Source: Kitasatospora herbaricolor (GTDB lineage Bacteria > Actinomycetota > Actinomycetes > Streptomycetales > Streptomycetaceae). Taken from it: a stretch of 64,000 nt of DNA. The notes beneath the pieces are model-generated. The model was not told the DNA's origin. It ran no database searches and saw nothing but the letters and a program-made list of their open reading frames with translations. The stretch spans positions 8,641,501 to 8,705,500 of the forward strand of contig NZ_JAUSVA010000002.1 of NCBI RefSeq assembly GCF_030813695.1, written 5' to 3'. This document shows, one piece after another, positions 1-7,882 of the stretch (position 1 is its first letter; each line of letters starts with the position of its first letter). The translations under genes and the position numbers were made by a program.

Positions 1-1572
1 ACCAAGATCTACGGTGCCCGCGGCTTCCTCGCCCCGACCCGCACCGACGGCGAACACGGGCACATGCTCCACTTCAACGACGGCTCGTTCCCGGGCCAGT
101 GCTGGACCGGCGGCGCCGACTGGCTCCTCCACCCGCTGCTGGAGTACTACCAGGTCACCGGCGACGCCGCCTTCCTGCGGGACAAGCTCGGCCCGGCCCT
201 GATGGAGCTCGCCCTCTTCTACGAGGACTTCCTCTCCCGGACCGGCGCCGACGGGAAGAAGGCCTTCGTCCCGTCCTTCTCCATGGAGAACTCCCCCTCC
301 AGCACCGGACAGATGCTCTCGGTCAACGCCACCGGCGACATCATGGCCGGCCGGCACGCCCTGCAGGCCGCCGTCGACGCCGCCAACACCCTCGGCACCG
401 AACAGGGCGCCGGGCAGGGCGTCGCACGCTGGACGGCGTTGCTGGCCCAGCTGCCCGACTACACCGTCAACGGCGACGGCGCGCTCGCCGAGTGGTCCTG
501 GCCCGGCCTCACCGACCGCTACAACCACCGCCACGCCCACCACATGTACGGTGCCTGGCCCCTGCACGAGATCAACCCCGAGGACCGGCCCGACCTGGTC
601 CGCGCCGCCGGCCGGGCGCTGGACCTGCGCGGCGACGAGAACTACTCGGCGCACGGCAGCCTGCACCGGGCGCTGGCCAGGGCCCGGCTGAAGGACGGCG
701 CCGGCGTCTACGACAACATCCGGAAGATCCTCGGCAGCAACATGGTCTGGCGCTCGCTGATGACCTCCCACAACCCCGGCCTGGACATCTACAACTGCGA
801 CGCCGCCAACACCCTGCCGGCCGTGCTCGCCGAAGCCCTCCTCTACACCCGGCCGGGCGTCCTGGAACTCCTGCCCGCCCTGCCCGACCAGCTCGCCAAG
901 GGCACCATCAAGGGCGTGCAGGGACGGGGCCGACTCCGCATCGAGAGCCTCGCCTGGGACACCGCCGCCCGCACCGCCACCGTCATCCTCACCTCGGACA
1001 TCACCCAGAACGTCTCACTGGTCTGCCGCCGCGGCATCACCTCGGTCGCCACCGCGGCGACCGTCACCCCCTCCCCGCTCGGCGCCCACGCCAGGAACGT
1101 GGCCCTGACCGCGGGCACCCGCACCACGATCACGCTGAAGACGCTCGCCGGGACCTACCGCCTGATCAACCGCAACAGCGGCAAGGTCCTGGACGTCTCG
1201 GGCACCTCGCAGTCCGACGGCGCCCCCGTCATCCAGTGGTACTGGACCGCCGGCGCCAACCAGAAGTGGCAGCTGGTGCCCGGCTACGACGGCACCTTCC
1301 GCCTGTCCAACCTGAACAGCGGCAAGATCCTCGACAACCCGGGCGCGTCCACCACCCCGGGCCAGGCCCTGGACCAGTGGACCGACACCAAGGCCCCCAA
1401 CCAGTGGTGGAAGCTCGTCCCCAGCGCGACGGCCGGCTACTACAAGCTGGCCAACGTCTCCAGCGGCCTCTGCCTCGATGTGGCCGGGGCCTCCGTCGCC
1501 GACGGCGCCCAGGTCGTGCAGCTGGCCGCCGGCAGCGGGACCAGCCAGGAGTGGAAACTCGAGGCGATCTGA
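1..1572 (+). CDS. GH95-like glycoside hydrolase with C-terminal ricin B lectin domain (5' end missing)
   Basis: The reading frame is open from the first base, so the gene begins outside the window and only the last 523 residues are seen. Residues about 1-345 resemble the (alpha/alpha)6 barrel and C-terminal region of GH95 alpha-L-fucosidase-type enzymes: a WLLHPLLEYYQVTGD segment, a Ser-Met-Glu-Asn-Ser-Pro motif, HRHAHHMYG, an RGDENYS segment and ELLPALPDQLAKGTIKGVQGRG. Residues about 383-523 form a ricin-type trefoil with three Q-x-W motifs (NQKW, NQWW, SQEW). The protein is probably secreted and acts on fucosylated or related plant or microbial glycans, with the lectin binding sugar. The signal peptide and part of the catalytic domain lie outside the window, so exact specificity cannot be judged. 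A sugar-binding tail of the same class occurs on the hexosaminidase near 41 kb. Confidence 0.8.
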   Translation, partial: TKIYGARGFLAPTRTDGEHGHMLHFNDGSFPGQCWTGGADWLLHPLLEYYQVTGDAAFLRDKLGPALMELALFYEDFLSRTGADGKKAFVPSFSMENSPSSTGQMLSVNATGDIMAGRHALQAAVDAANTLGTEQGAGQGVARWTALLAQLPDYTVNGDGALAEWSWPGLTDRYNHRHAHHMYGAWPLHEINPEDRPDLVRAAGRALDLRGDENYSAHGSLHRALARARLKDGAGVYDNIRKILGSNMVWRSLMTSHNPGLDIYNCDAANTLPAVLAEALLYTRPGVLELLPALPDQLAKGTIKGVQGRGRLRIESLAWDTAARTATVILTSDITQNVSLVCRRGITSVATAATVTPSPLGAHARNVALTAGTRTTITLKTLAGTYRLINRNSGKVLDVSGTSQSDGAPVIQWYWTAGANQKWQLVPGYDGTFRLSNLNSGKILDNPGASTTPGQALDQWTDTKAPNQWWKLVPSATAGYYKLANVSSGLCLDVAGASVADGAQVVQLAAGSGTSQEWKLEAI

Positions 1573-1789
1573 CCGGAGGCCACCGAGCAGCAGGCCTGGT
1601 CGGTGCGGTGAAGGGGGCGCGGCCAGCCACGCTCGCGCCCGCCTTCGCGCTGCCCGGGCCCTGACGGGAGCGACCCGGCCCCGACCTGCGCGGACCGCCC
1701 CCACCTGTGCGGACGGGCCGCCGGAACCCGGTGCGGGCCCCGTCCTGGGCCCGGTCCGGTCCGGGTTCGTGGCCCGGCCGGGTCGGTGC

Positions 1790-2893
1790 CTACGGCGTGC
1801 CGGGAAGCCGGACCGTGACGAGGAGACCGCCGGCGGGGCGGGGGAGGAGGTCGAGGGTCCCGTCATGGGCGCGGACGATGCTGTGCACGATGGCCAGGCC
1901 GAGGCCCGCGCCGGCGTGCTCGCCGGTCCGGACGCGCTCCGTGCCGCGCCGGAAGGGCTCGGTGAGGGTCGGCACCAGGTCCGGCGGCAGCCGGCGGCCG
2001 GTGTTCTCGACCCGCAGCACGCTGCTGTCGCCGTCCGCCTCGGTGCGGACCGTCACCGTGCCGCCGGCGGGGAGGTTGTGGACGACGGCGTTCTGGACGA
2101 GGTTCGTCACCATCCGCAGCAGGAGTTCCGCGGAGCCGCTCGTCCGCGCCGCCCCGCCGGTGACGTCGAGCGTGATCCGGCGCTGCTCGGCCAGGGGGAG
2201 CAGCGTCTCGGCGGCCTCTTCGGCGAGCAGCGAGAGGTCGACGCCCTCGCGGGTGAAATCGCCGCGATCGCCGCGGCTGAGCAGCAGGAGGGCCTCGGTG
2301 AGGTCGATCGCCCGCGTGTTGACGGCGTGCAGGCGTTCGACGAGCTCGCCCCGGTCCCGGCCGGGGTCCTTGCGGGCGACCTCCAGGAGCGCCCGCGAGA
2401 TCGCCAACGGGGTGCGCAGTTCGTGGGAGGCGTTCGCGGCGAACCGCTGCTGCTCGGCGACGTGGGATTCGAGCTGTCCGAGCATCGAGTCGAACGCGTC
2501 GGACAGTTCGCGGAACTCGTCCCGGCGGCCCTTCATGCGGATCCGGTGCCCGAGCGACCCCGTCCCTGCCGTCCGGGCCGCCGCCGTGATCTGTCGCAGC
2601 GGCGCGAGCATCCGGCCGGCCAGGATCCACCCTCCCACCAGGCCGAGCACCAGCAGGAACGCCATCACCCCGGCCGCCCTCGGGGCGAAGACGTGCAGCA
2701 GGTTGGACCGGATGGGGAAGACCCCGGGGGTGAGGGTGCCCGTGGAGCCGGGAACGATGAGCGCCCGGTCGGGGACGTACCGCAGCAGGAACACCCAGAC
2801 CGCCGCGAGCAGCAGGACCCCGGCCAGCATGAGGAATCCGGCGTAGCTGAGGGTGAGCTTGAGGCGGATGCTGAACCCGGGCGCCCTATCCAC
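1790..2893 (-). CDS. Two-component sensor histidine kinase (CutS-like)
   Basis: This is a membrane sensor kinase of about 367 residues. It has two transmembrane helices (near residues 14-35 and 70-95) enclosing a short extracellular loop, then a HAMP linker, an H-box ASHELRTPLAI with the phospho-accepting His, and a HATPase domain with N-box VTNLVQNAV and the GLGLAI G2 box. The GTG start is chosen because it overlaps the stop codon of the upstream response regulator by 8 bases, giving translational coupling; longer upstream in-frame sequence is only the regulator gene read out of frame. Together they form a canonical regulator-kinase operon. The extracellular loop is short, so the signal is likely sensed at or in the membrane. 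No substrate can be inferred. Confidence 0.9.
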   Translation of the reverse strand: MDRAPGFSIRLKLTLSYAGFLMLAGVLLLAAVWVFLLRYVPDRALIVPGSTGTLTPGVFPIRSNLLHVFAPRAAGVMAFLLVLGLVGGWILAGRMLAPLRQITAAARTAGTGSLGHRIRMKGRRDEFRELSDAFDSMLGQLESHVAEQQRFAANASHELRTPLAISRALLEVARKDPGRDRGELVERLHAVNTRAIDLTEALLLLSRGDRGDFTREGVDLSLLAEEAAETLLPLAEQRRITLDVTGGAARTSGSAELLLRMVTNLVQNAVVHNLPAGGTVTVRTEADGDSSVLRVENTGRRLPPDLVPTLTEPFRRGTERVRTGEHAGAGLGLAIVHSIVRAHDGTLDLLPRPAGGLLVTVRLPGTP

Positions 2894-3623
2894 GGTCGTC
2901 TCCCGCCGGCCGGGTCCCGGCGTCGGCTCCCGCCGGGCCCGTCCGACGGTCCTCTCCCGCCGGCCGCGCGTCGATCCGGTAGCCGACGCCGGGCAGCGTG
3001 GCGATGACCCAGGGTTCGCCGAGCCGCTTGCGCAGGGCCGAGACGGTGATGCGGACGGCGTTGGTGAGCGGGTCGGCGTTCTCGTCCCAGGCCCGTTCCA
3101 GCAGCTCCTCGGCGCTGACGACACCGCCCTCGGCAGCGACGAGGACCTCCAGCACCGCGAACTGCTTGCGGGTGAGCGCCACGTAGCGGCCGTCCCGGAA
3201 CACCTCCCGGCGGAAGGGGTCGAGCCGCAGGCCCGCGAGCTCCCGGACCGGTGGCCGGGCGTATCCGCGCCGGCGGTCCAGCGCCCGCAGCCGAAGGACG
3301 AGCTCCCGCAGTTCGAACGGCTTGGTGAGGTAGTCGTCGGCGCCGAGCTGGAACCCGGAGGCCTTGTCGTCGATCCGGTCGGCAGCGGTCAGCATGAGGA
3401 TCGGGATGCCGCTGCCGGAGGCGACGATCCGCCGGGCCACCTCGTCGCCGGAGGGGCCGGGGATGTCGCGGTCGAGGACCGCGAGGTCGTAGGAGTTGAC
3501 GCTGAGCAGCTCCAGGGCGCTGTCCCCGTCGCCGGCGATGTCGGCGGCGATCGCCTCCAGCCGGAGGCCGTCCCGCACGGCTTCGGCCAGGAAGGGCTCG
3601 TCCTCCACGATCAGCACACGCAT
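2886..3623 (-). CDS. OmpR/PhoB-family response regulator (CutR-like)
   Basis: This 245-residue DNA-binding regulator has a receiver domain at 1-115 with acidic pocket E7/D8, the phospho-acceptor D51 in VLDRDIPG, and the conserved LTKPF lysine. A winged-helix output domain at about 128-222 contains LTRKQFAVLEVL and the recognition-helix segment NAVRITVSALRKRL. The VLDRDIP phosphorylation motif is typical of the CutR-like branch in streptomycetes. A Gly/Asp/Arg-rich tail follows the wing. It is co-transcribed with the kinase whose start it overlaps. The VanZ-family gene 70 bp upstream on the same strand may be in the same unit, which would be unusual for CutRS. The regulon is unknown. Confidence 0.92.
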   Translation of the reverse strand: MRVLIVEDEPFLAEAVRDGLRLEAIAADIAGDGDSALELLSVNSYDLAVLDRDIPGPSGDEVARRIVASGSGIPILMLTAADRIDDKASGFQLGADDYLTKPFELRELVLRLRALDRRRGYARPPVRELAGLRLDPFRREVFRDGRYVALTRKQFAVLEVLVAAEGGVVSAEELLERAWDENADPLTNAVRITVSALRKRLGEPWVIATLPGVGYRIDARPAGEDRRTGPAGADAGTRPAGDDRG

Positions 3624-3693
3624 GCCCGAAGCCTAAGCAGCGGCACCTGTCGCCGACGCATGCGACGGCGGACGGACACGGCGGGCACCGGGC

Positions 3694-4407
3694 TCAGCCC
3701 GCCGGTGCCGGGACGGGGCGCGACAGGTCCGAGGGCGATGGCGCGGCGCCGCGCCACCAGCGGCGCGACGCCAGCGCGGCCAGCGCGGCGCCGGCCGCGT
3801 TGACCAGGACGTCGTCCACCGAGGAGACCCGGTCCAGCCGCAGGACGTACTGAGCGGTCTCGACCAGGACCGAGCAGCCCGCCCCGAGCGCCAGGACGCG
3901 CGGTACGGACGCCAGCGGCGCGAACCGCATCGGGGCGAAGAATCCCAGCGCCGCGAAGACCAGCAGGTTGCCGGCGATGCCGAGCGCCCCCATGGTGGCC
4001 AGGTCCCGCAGCGGCACCAGGCTCGTCCGGCCGGGGACGACGCCGGCCCCGGCGCCCGGCATCATGGTCAGCCACAGGAACGGCACGGTCCCGTGGACCA
4101 TGCCCGCCTCGGCCAGCGACAGCCGCCACGGCGCCGCGACGCCGGCCGAACGCCGGAGGCGTGCCAGCACCCACACCACCAGCAGGGCCGGCGGCACCGC
4201 GACCAGGGTCATCAGCACCACACCGTTGAAGGTGTCGTAGCAGCCGTGCCACCGCCCGGCCATGCAGGTCGGGGCGGACATCATGAGCGGCCGCCGCAGC
4301 ACGAACGCGGCGCCCGCCAGGGCGAGGACCGCCAGGCCGAGGGACACGATCCGGAGCGGGCGGCGCGCGGGGCCGGGCAGCGCCGACAGGGCTGGGTGGT
4401 CGTTCAT
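3694..4407 (-). CDS. VanZ family membrane protein
   Basis: This is a membrane protein of about 237 residues with five or more hydrophobic helices. The C-terminal part, ETAQYVLRLDRVSSVDDVLVNAAGAALA, carries the VanZ signature: E-x-x-Q near one helix and a D-D-x-x-x-N motif in the next. VanZ proteins confer low-level teicoplanin resistance in some hosts, but many actinobacterial members have no assigned role. The start is uncertain: ATG at 4407 has GGAGG only one base upstream, and an in-frame GTG five codons earlier is an alternative. It lies upstream of a regulator-kinase pair on the same strand, so it may share their promoter and could be linked to cell-envelope sensing. That link is inference. 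Confidence 0.75.
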   Translation of the reverse strand: MNDHPALSALPGPARRPLRIVSLGLAVLALAGAAFVLRRPLMMSAPTCMAGRWHGCYDTFNGVVLMTLVAVPPALLVVWVLARLRRSAGVAAPWRLSLAEAGMVHGTVPFLWLTMMPGAGAGVVPGRTSLVPLRDLATMGALGIAGNLLVFAALGFFAPMRFAPLASVPRVLALGAGCSVLVETAQYVLRLDRVSSVDDVLVNAAGAALAALASRRWWRGAAPSPSDLSRPVPAPAG

Positions 4408-4782
4408 GCCTCCATTCCACACGGCGGGCCGTCGCGACGGCGTATGCGGTTTTCGATATGCCCGCGATACAGGGAGGTCGCTGCCCCCGGCGCGGGCTAC
4501 CGTCCGCGACCGCCGGGCAGAAGAACCGCAGGTCGCCCGAGTATGCTGGAACTCACCGTCACCGTCACCGTCACCGCGACCGGGAGACCGGCCGGCGGCG
4601 CGTCCGGGCGAGGTCGTTGCCGACACGTCCGGGTCTGTGCGCGGCGTGACGACGGCCTTCGGTGCTCAAGGCCACGCCGCGTGGCCCGCGGCCACCGGGG
4701 ACGTTTCCGCCGCCTCGGAAGGGCGGAGCGTTCCGACAGGCTCCCGAACCCTTCCGACGGCACGCGTTCGAAGGCAGGCATC
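4408..4782. other. Intergenic region between divergent genes
   Basis: No convincing gene is seen between the VanZ-family gene and the solute-binding protein. The region includes a short CACCGT hexamer run near 4555-4577 and a slightly AT-richer stretch near 4440-4460 that could hold the leftward promoter. Open frames here have poor codon usage and look like shadows. Confidence 0.5.
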
Positions 4783-5925
4783 GTGGCTGTTTCCCGTCGG
4801 CGCGGCGTGTACGCCCTCGCCGCCTGCCTCTGCGCCATGGCCCTCGGGCTCGGCGGCTGCGCCTCGGAGGGGGCCGGGCAACCGGTGGCCCCCTCCCGGG
4901 CGGCGTCCGCCGCGGACGTGGGGGGGATGGACGCCCTGGTCAAGGCGGCGCAGGCCGAGGGCCGGCTGAACACGACCACGCTGCTGCCGCACTGGGCGAG
5001 CTACGGCGCCCTGATGGACGGGTTCGCGAAGAAGTACGGGATCCAGGTCGTCAACGACAACCCGGACGGCTCCAGCCAGCAGGAGATCGACGACATCAAG
5101 CGCCTCCGGGGGCAGGAGAACGCACCCGACGTGCTCGACCTCGGCGACTCCTTCGCCCAGTCCGCGGCGCGGGAGGACCTGCTCGCCCCGTACCGGACCG
5201 TCGTGTACGACCAGATCCCGTCCTCCCAGAAGGACGGCAAGGCCCGCTGGGTCAACAGCTACGGCGGTTACGTCTCCATCGGGTGCGACGCCAGCCGCGT
5301 CGCCACCTGTCCCGTGTCGTTCAACGACCTGCTCAAGCCCGAGTACAAGGGCATGGTCGCGCTGACCGGCAAGCCGGCGACCGCCGGGTCGGCCTTCGCG
5401 GCCGTGTACGCGGCCGCCCTGGCGAACGGCGGCTCGTTCGACAACATCCAGCCGGGGATCGACTTCTTCGCCGAGCTGGACAAGGCCGGAAACTACAACC
5501 GCGCCAACGCCTCGGTCAGCGCGATCGCCGGCGGCCAGACACCCATCGTCATCGAGTGGGACTTCCTCAACCTCCAGCACGCCGACGAGCTCAAGAAGTC
5601 GGGCGTGCAGTGGAAGGTCTCCATCCCGTTCGACGGCAGCTTCTCCCAGTACTACGCGCAGGCCGTCAACAAGGACGCCCCGCACCCCGCCGCGGCCCGC
5701 CTGTGGGAGGAGTACCTCGCCGGCCCGGAGGGCCAGAACCTGCGGCTGGTGGACTTCGCCCGCCCGGTGCTGATGGACGCGATGGCGAAGAACGGCACTC
5801 TCGACACCGCACTCGCCGACAGGCTGCCGACCGTCGAAGGCACTCCCGCCTTCCCGACCGAGGCGCAACTGGCCAAGGCGCACGAGACCGTGCGGACCAA
5901 CTGGCCCACGGCCGTGCCCGACTGA
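4783..5925 (+). CDS. Orphan ABC transporter substrate-binding lipoprotein
   Basis: This is a secreted, membrane-anchored solute receptor of about 380 residues. The GTG start is chosen because it directly precedes a typical lipoprotein signal: VAVSRRR, a hydrophobic core and the lipobox LGGC with Cys26. The mature part is a type II periplasmic-binding fold of the polyamine / ferric iron / 2-aminoethylphosphonate class: an early YGALMDGFAKKYGI segment, a middle PVSFNDLLKPEYKGMVALTG segment, an IEWDF motif, and NKDAPHPAAARLWEEYLAGPEGQ near the C-terminus. No ATPase or permease gene is adjacent, unlike the complete importer at 43.7-47.7 kb. It therefore either depends on distant transport genes or acts in sensing. 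A strong hairpin follows the stop codon. Confidence 0.85.
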   Translation: MAVSRRRGVYALAACLCAMALGLGGCASEGAGQPVAPSRAASAADVGGMDALVKAAQAEGRLNTTTLLPHWASYGALMDGFAKKYGIQVVNDNPDGSSQQEIDDIKRLRGQENAPDVLDLGDSFAQSAAREDLLAPYRTVVYDQIPSSQKDGKARWVNSYGGYVSIGCDASRVATCPVSFNDLLKPEYKGMVALTGKPATAGSAFAAVYAAALANGGSFDNIQPGIDFFAELDKAGNYNRANASVSAIAGGQTPIVIEWDFLNLQHADELKKSGVQWKVSIPFDGSFSQYYAQAVNKDAPHPAAARLWEEYLAGPEGQNLRLVDFARPVLMDAMAKNGTLDTALADRLPTVEGTPAFPTEAQLAKAHETVRTNWPTAVPD

Positions 5926-5942
5926 CGGGCCCACGCCCCTGC

Positions 5943-5966
5943 CCGACCGACGGGCCGGTCGGTCGG
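5943..5966 (+). terminator. Hairpin downstream of the orphan solute-binding protein
   Basis: A perfect 9-bp stem (CCGACCGAC pairing with GTCGGTCGG) closes a 6-base GGGCCG loop, 17 bp after the stop codon. There is no U-tract, as is usual for streptomycete terminators. Function as a terminator is inferred from position and stem strength. Confidence 0.65.
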
Positions 5967-6099
5967 CCTGCCTGCCTGACGGCCCGGCCGACCGGCCCGA
6001 CGGGGTGTCCGGCCCGACGGGGTGTCCGGTCCGGCGATCGGGGCCGCCGGGCCGGTCGGTGGTCCGCCGCCGTGGTGACGGTGCGTCGCGGTGGGGCCG

Positions 6100-6534
6100 C
6101 TACGACCGCTTGCCAGCGGGCACCTGCACCGGGCCCGGCCGCACCCGTCCGGACCGGGTCCGGTCCGACAGCTCCCGGCCCAGCGCCAGCACGCTCAGGC
6201 CGAACATCAGGACGCCCAGGGGGACATGGAAGGCCGGGCGGTGCGCGACGCCCAGCACCACCTGGACGGAGGCGAGCAGCAGGAAGCCGGTGGAGTGCAG
6301 GACGGGACGGGGACTCCCGCCGCCCGGCCGCCAGGCCAGGATCGCCGCGAGCACGTACACCATCGTCGCGCCGTACATCACCCGAGCCCCCACGCTGTGC
6401 AGCACCTCGCCGTGGGAGGAGGACAGCAGCAGTCCGGCAGTGGTCGCCTGGAAGAGGATGGCCAGGGTCTGCAGGGCGATCGCGACCTGAAGGAAGGTGC
6501 GACCGCCGGGTTCTGACGTGGTCCGGGTGGCCAT
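6100..6534 (-). CDS. Small four-helix membrane protein (DUF6220-like)
   Basis: This is an integral membrane protein of about 144 residues with four predicted helices, beginning FLQVAIALQTLAILFQATTAGLLL, and with conserved-looking loops HSVGARVMYG and GVAHRPAFHVPLGVLMFGLS containing several His residues. The pattern is reminiscent of the DUF6220 family of actinobacterial membrane proteins; the family name is from memory and not verified. The ATG start sits after a purine-rich GGGGAC. The gene is divergent from an ECF41-type sigma factor, and a sequence resembling the ECF41 promoter lies upstream of it, so it may be a target of that sigma factor. Biochemical role unknown. Confidence 0.75.
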   Translation of the reverse strand: MATRTTSEPGGRTFLQVAIALQTLAILFQATTAGLLLSSSHGEVLHSVGARVMYGATMVYVLAAILAWRPGGGSPRPVLHSTGFLLLASVQVVLGVAHRPAFHVPLGVLMFGLSVLALGRELSDRTRSGRVRPGPVQVPAGKRS

Positions 6535-6589
6535 GGTTGGGTCCCCTGTTCTGCCTCGCGGCGGTGGATCGGTAGTGTCTCGACGGCTT

Positions 6590-6616
6590 GACGACGCAGG
6601 CCCGCGAAATGTGAGG
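6590..6616 (-). promoter_or_regulatory. Candidate ECF41-type promoter for the small membrane protein
   Basis: Read leftward, the sequence is CCTCACA, 16 bases, then CGTC. The described ECF41 promoter has TGTCACA near -35 and CGTC near -10. Five of seven bases match at -35 and all four at -10. The predicted transcript would start about 45-50 bases before the ATG at 6534. The motif is short, so chance occurrence is possible. Confidence 0.4.
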
Positions 6617-6702
6617 CGGGTCGTCGGGCGCAGGGTCCGGTGCGCCGCCCGCCGAGGTGACGGGTCGGCGGCGGACGAGAGCGACAGGGAGCGGCCAGCA
6701 GC

Positions 6703-7662
6703 ATGAACACCCCGCCGGCGGCAGGGCAGGACGGGTCCGGACCGGGGCCGGGCGCGATCGTCGGCGAGCGGCGCCGGCTGATCAACATCGCCTACCGGCT
6801 GCTCGGTTCGCTGGCCGAGGCCGAGGACGCCGTGCAGGAGGCCTACGCCCGCTGGTACGCGATGACGAAGCAGCAGCAGGAGGCCGTCGAGTCGCCCGGC
6901 GCCTGGCTGACCACGGTGGCGAGCCGGATCTGCCTCGACCTGCTCGGCTCCGCGCGGGCCCGGCGCGAACGCTACGTCGGCGAGTGGATACCCGAGCCGC
7001 TGCCGGACCGGACGGAGTGGGTCAGCGGGCCGGCGGGCGGCGGCGGGGTGGCGATGGCCGACCCCGCGGACCGGATCACCCTGGACGAGTCGGTGAACAT
7101 GGCCTTCCTCGTCGTCCTGGAGTCGATGACACCGGCGGAGCGCGTGGCGTTCATCCTGCACGACGTCTTCCGGTACCCCTTCGCCGAGATCGCCGGGATC
7201 GTCGGCCGGACACCGGCGGCCTGCCGGCAACTGGCCTCCTCGGGGCGGCGCCGAACCCGTGCCGCGCAGGCCCCGGCGGCCCCGAAGGCCGGGCAGGCCG
7301 GCCTGGTCCGGCACTTCAAGGAGGCCTGGGAGGCCGGGGACATCAAGGCCCTGGTCGGCCTCCTGGACCCGGACGCCACCATGGTCGCCGACGGCGGCGG
7401 ACTGGTCGGCGCCGCCCTGCGGCCGGTCGAGGGCAGTGAACGGATCGCCCAGTACCTGCTCCACATCGCCGGCAGGGCCCCGGGGCTGGTCCTCCTGGAG
7501 CGGACGGTGAACGGCCGGCCCGGGCTGGTCGCCCAGCACACCGGCGTCACCGTGACCGTGGCCGCCTTCGACCTGGCGGGCGGCCGGATCGCCCGTATCT
7601 GGGCCGTCCGCAACCCGGAGAAGCTCGGCCCGTGGGGCGGGCTCGGACCGGCGTCGGGCTGA
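6703..7662 (+). CDS. SigJ/ECF41-type RNA polymerase sigma factor with SnoaL-like C-terminal domain
   Basis: This 319-residue extracytoplasmic-function sigma factor has region 2 (about 22-95) containing NIAYRLLGSLAEAEDAVQEAY and region 4 (about 130-185) with MTPAERVAFILHDVF and an FAEIAGIVGRTPAACRQLASSGRRR helix-turn-helix. The linker includes GEWIPEPLPD, and a SnoaL-like domain (about 195-305) starts with the ADGGG motif. These are the hallmarks of ECF41 sigma factors, whose fused SnoaL domain modulates activity in place of a separate anti-sigma factor. The ATG follows AGGGAG. ECF41 genes often sit next to a carboxymuconolactone decarboxylase, oxidoreductase or epimerase; none is here, and the divergent neighbour is a small membrane protein instead. 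Confidence 0.93.
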   Translation: MNTPPAAGQDGSGPGPGAIVGERRRLINIAYRLLGSLAEAEDAVQEAYARWYAMTKQQQEAVESPGAWLTTVASRICLDLLGSARARRERYVGEWIPEPLPDRTEWVSGPAGGGGVAMADPADRITLDESVNMAFLVVLESMTPAERVAFILHDVFRYPFAEIAGIVGRTPAACRQLASSGRRRTRAAQAPAAPKAGQAGLVRHFKEAWEAGDIKALVGLLDPDATMVADGGGLVGAALRPVEGSERIAQYLLHIAGRAPGLVLLERTVNGRPGLVAQHTGVTVTVAAFDLAGGRIARIWAVRNPEKLGPWGGLGPASG

Positions 7663-7858
7663 ACCCCCGGTCCCGGGTCCGGACGGTCGGCGCCGGGAGA
7701 CGGCCGTGACCGGCCCGGCTCTACTCGGCCCGGCCGTTGCCGGGGCCGGGCCGGCGTGCGCCTACGGGTGGGGTCCTGCGGCGTACTCCCTGGTGGTGGG
7801 CCTCTGCGTCTTCCGTCGGTTCGGTCGGTCCTGTCGGTCGCCCTGCGTCGGGTGCGGC

Positions 7859-7878
7859 CGACGGGACCGATCCCGTCG
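7859..7878. terminator. Hairpin between convergent sigma factor and SMP-30-like genes
   Basis: A perfect 8-bp stem (CGACGGGA pairing with TCCCGTCG) with a CCGA loop lies 4 bp beyond the stop of the leftward gene and about 200 bp after the sigma factor. It probably terminates leftward transcription and may act in both directions. Confidence 0.55.
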
Positions 7879-7882
7879 CGGC

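Noticed and set aside
4555..4577. CACCGT hexamer run
   Set aside because: It is a short low-complexity run in a gap; no coding or regulatory role could be supported.
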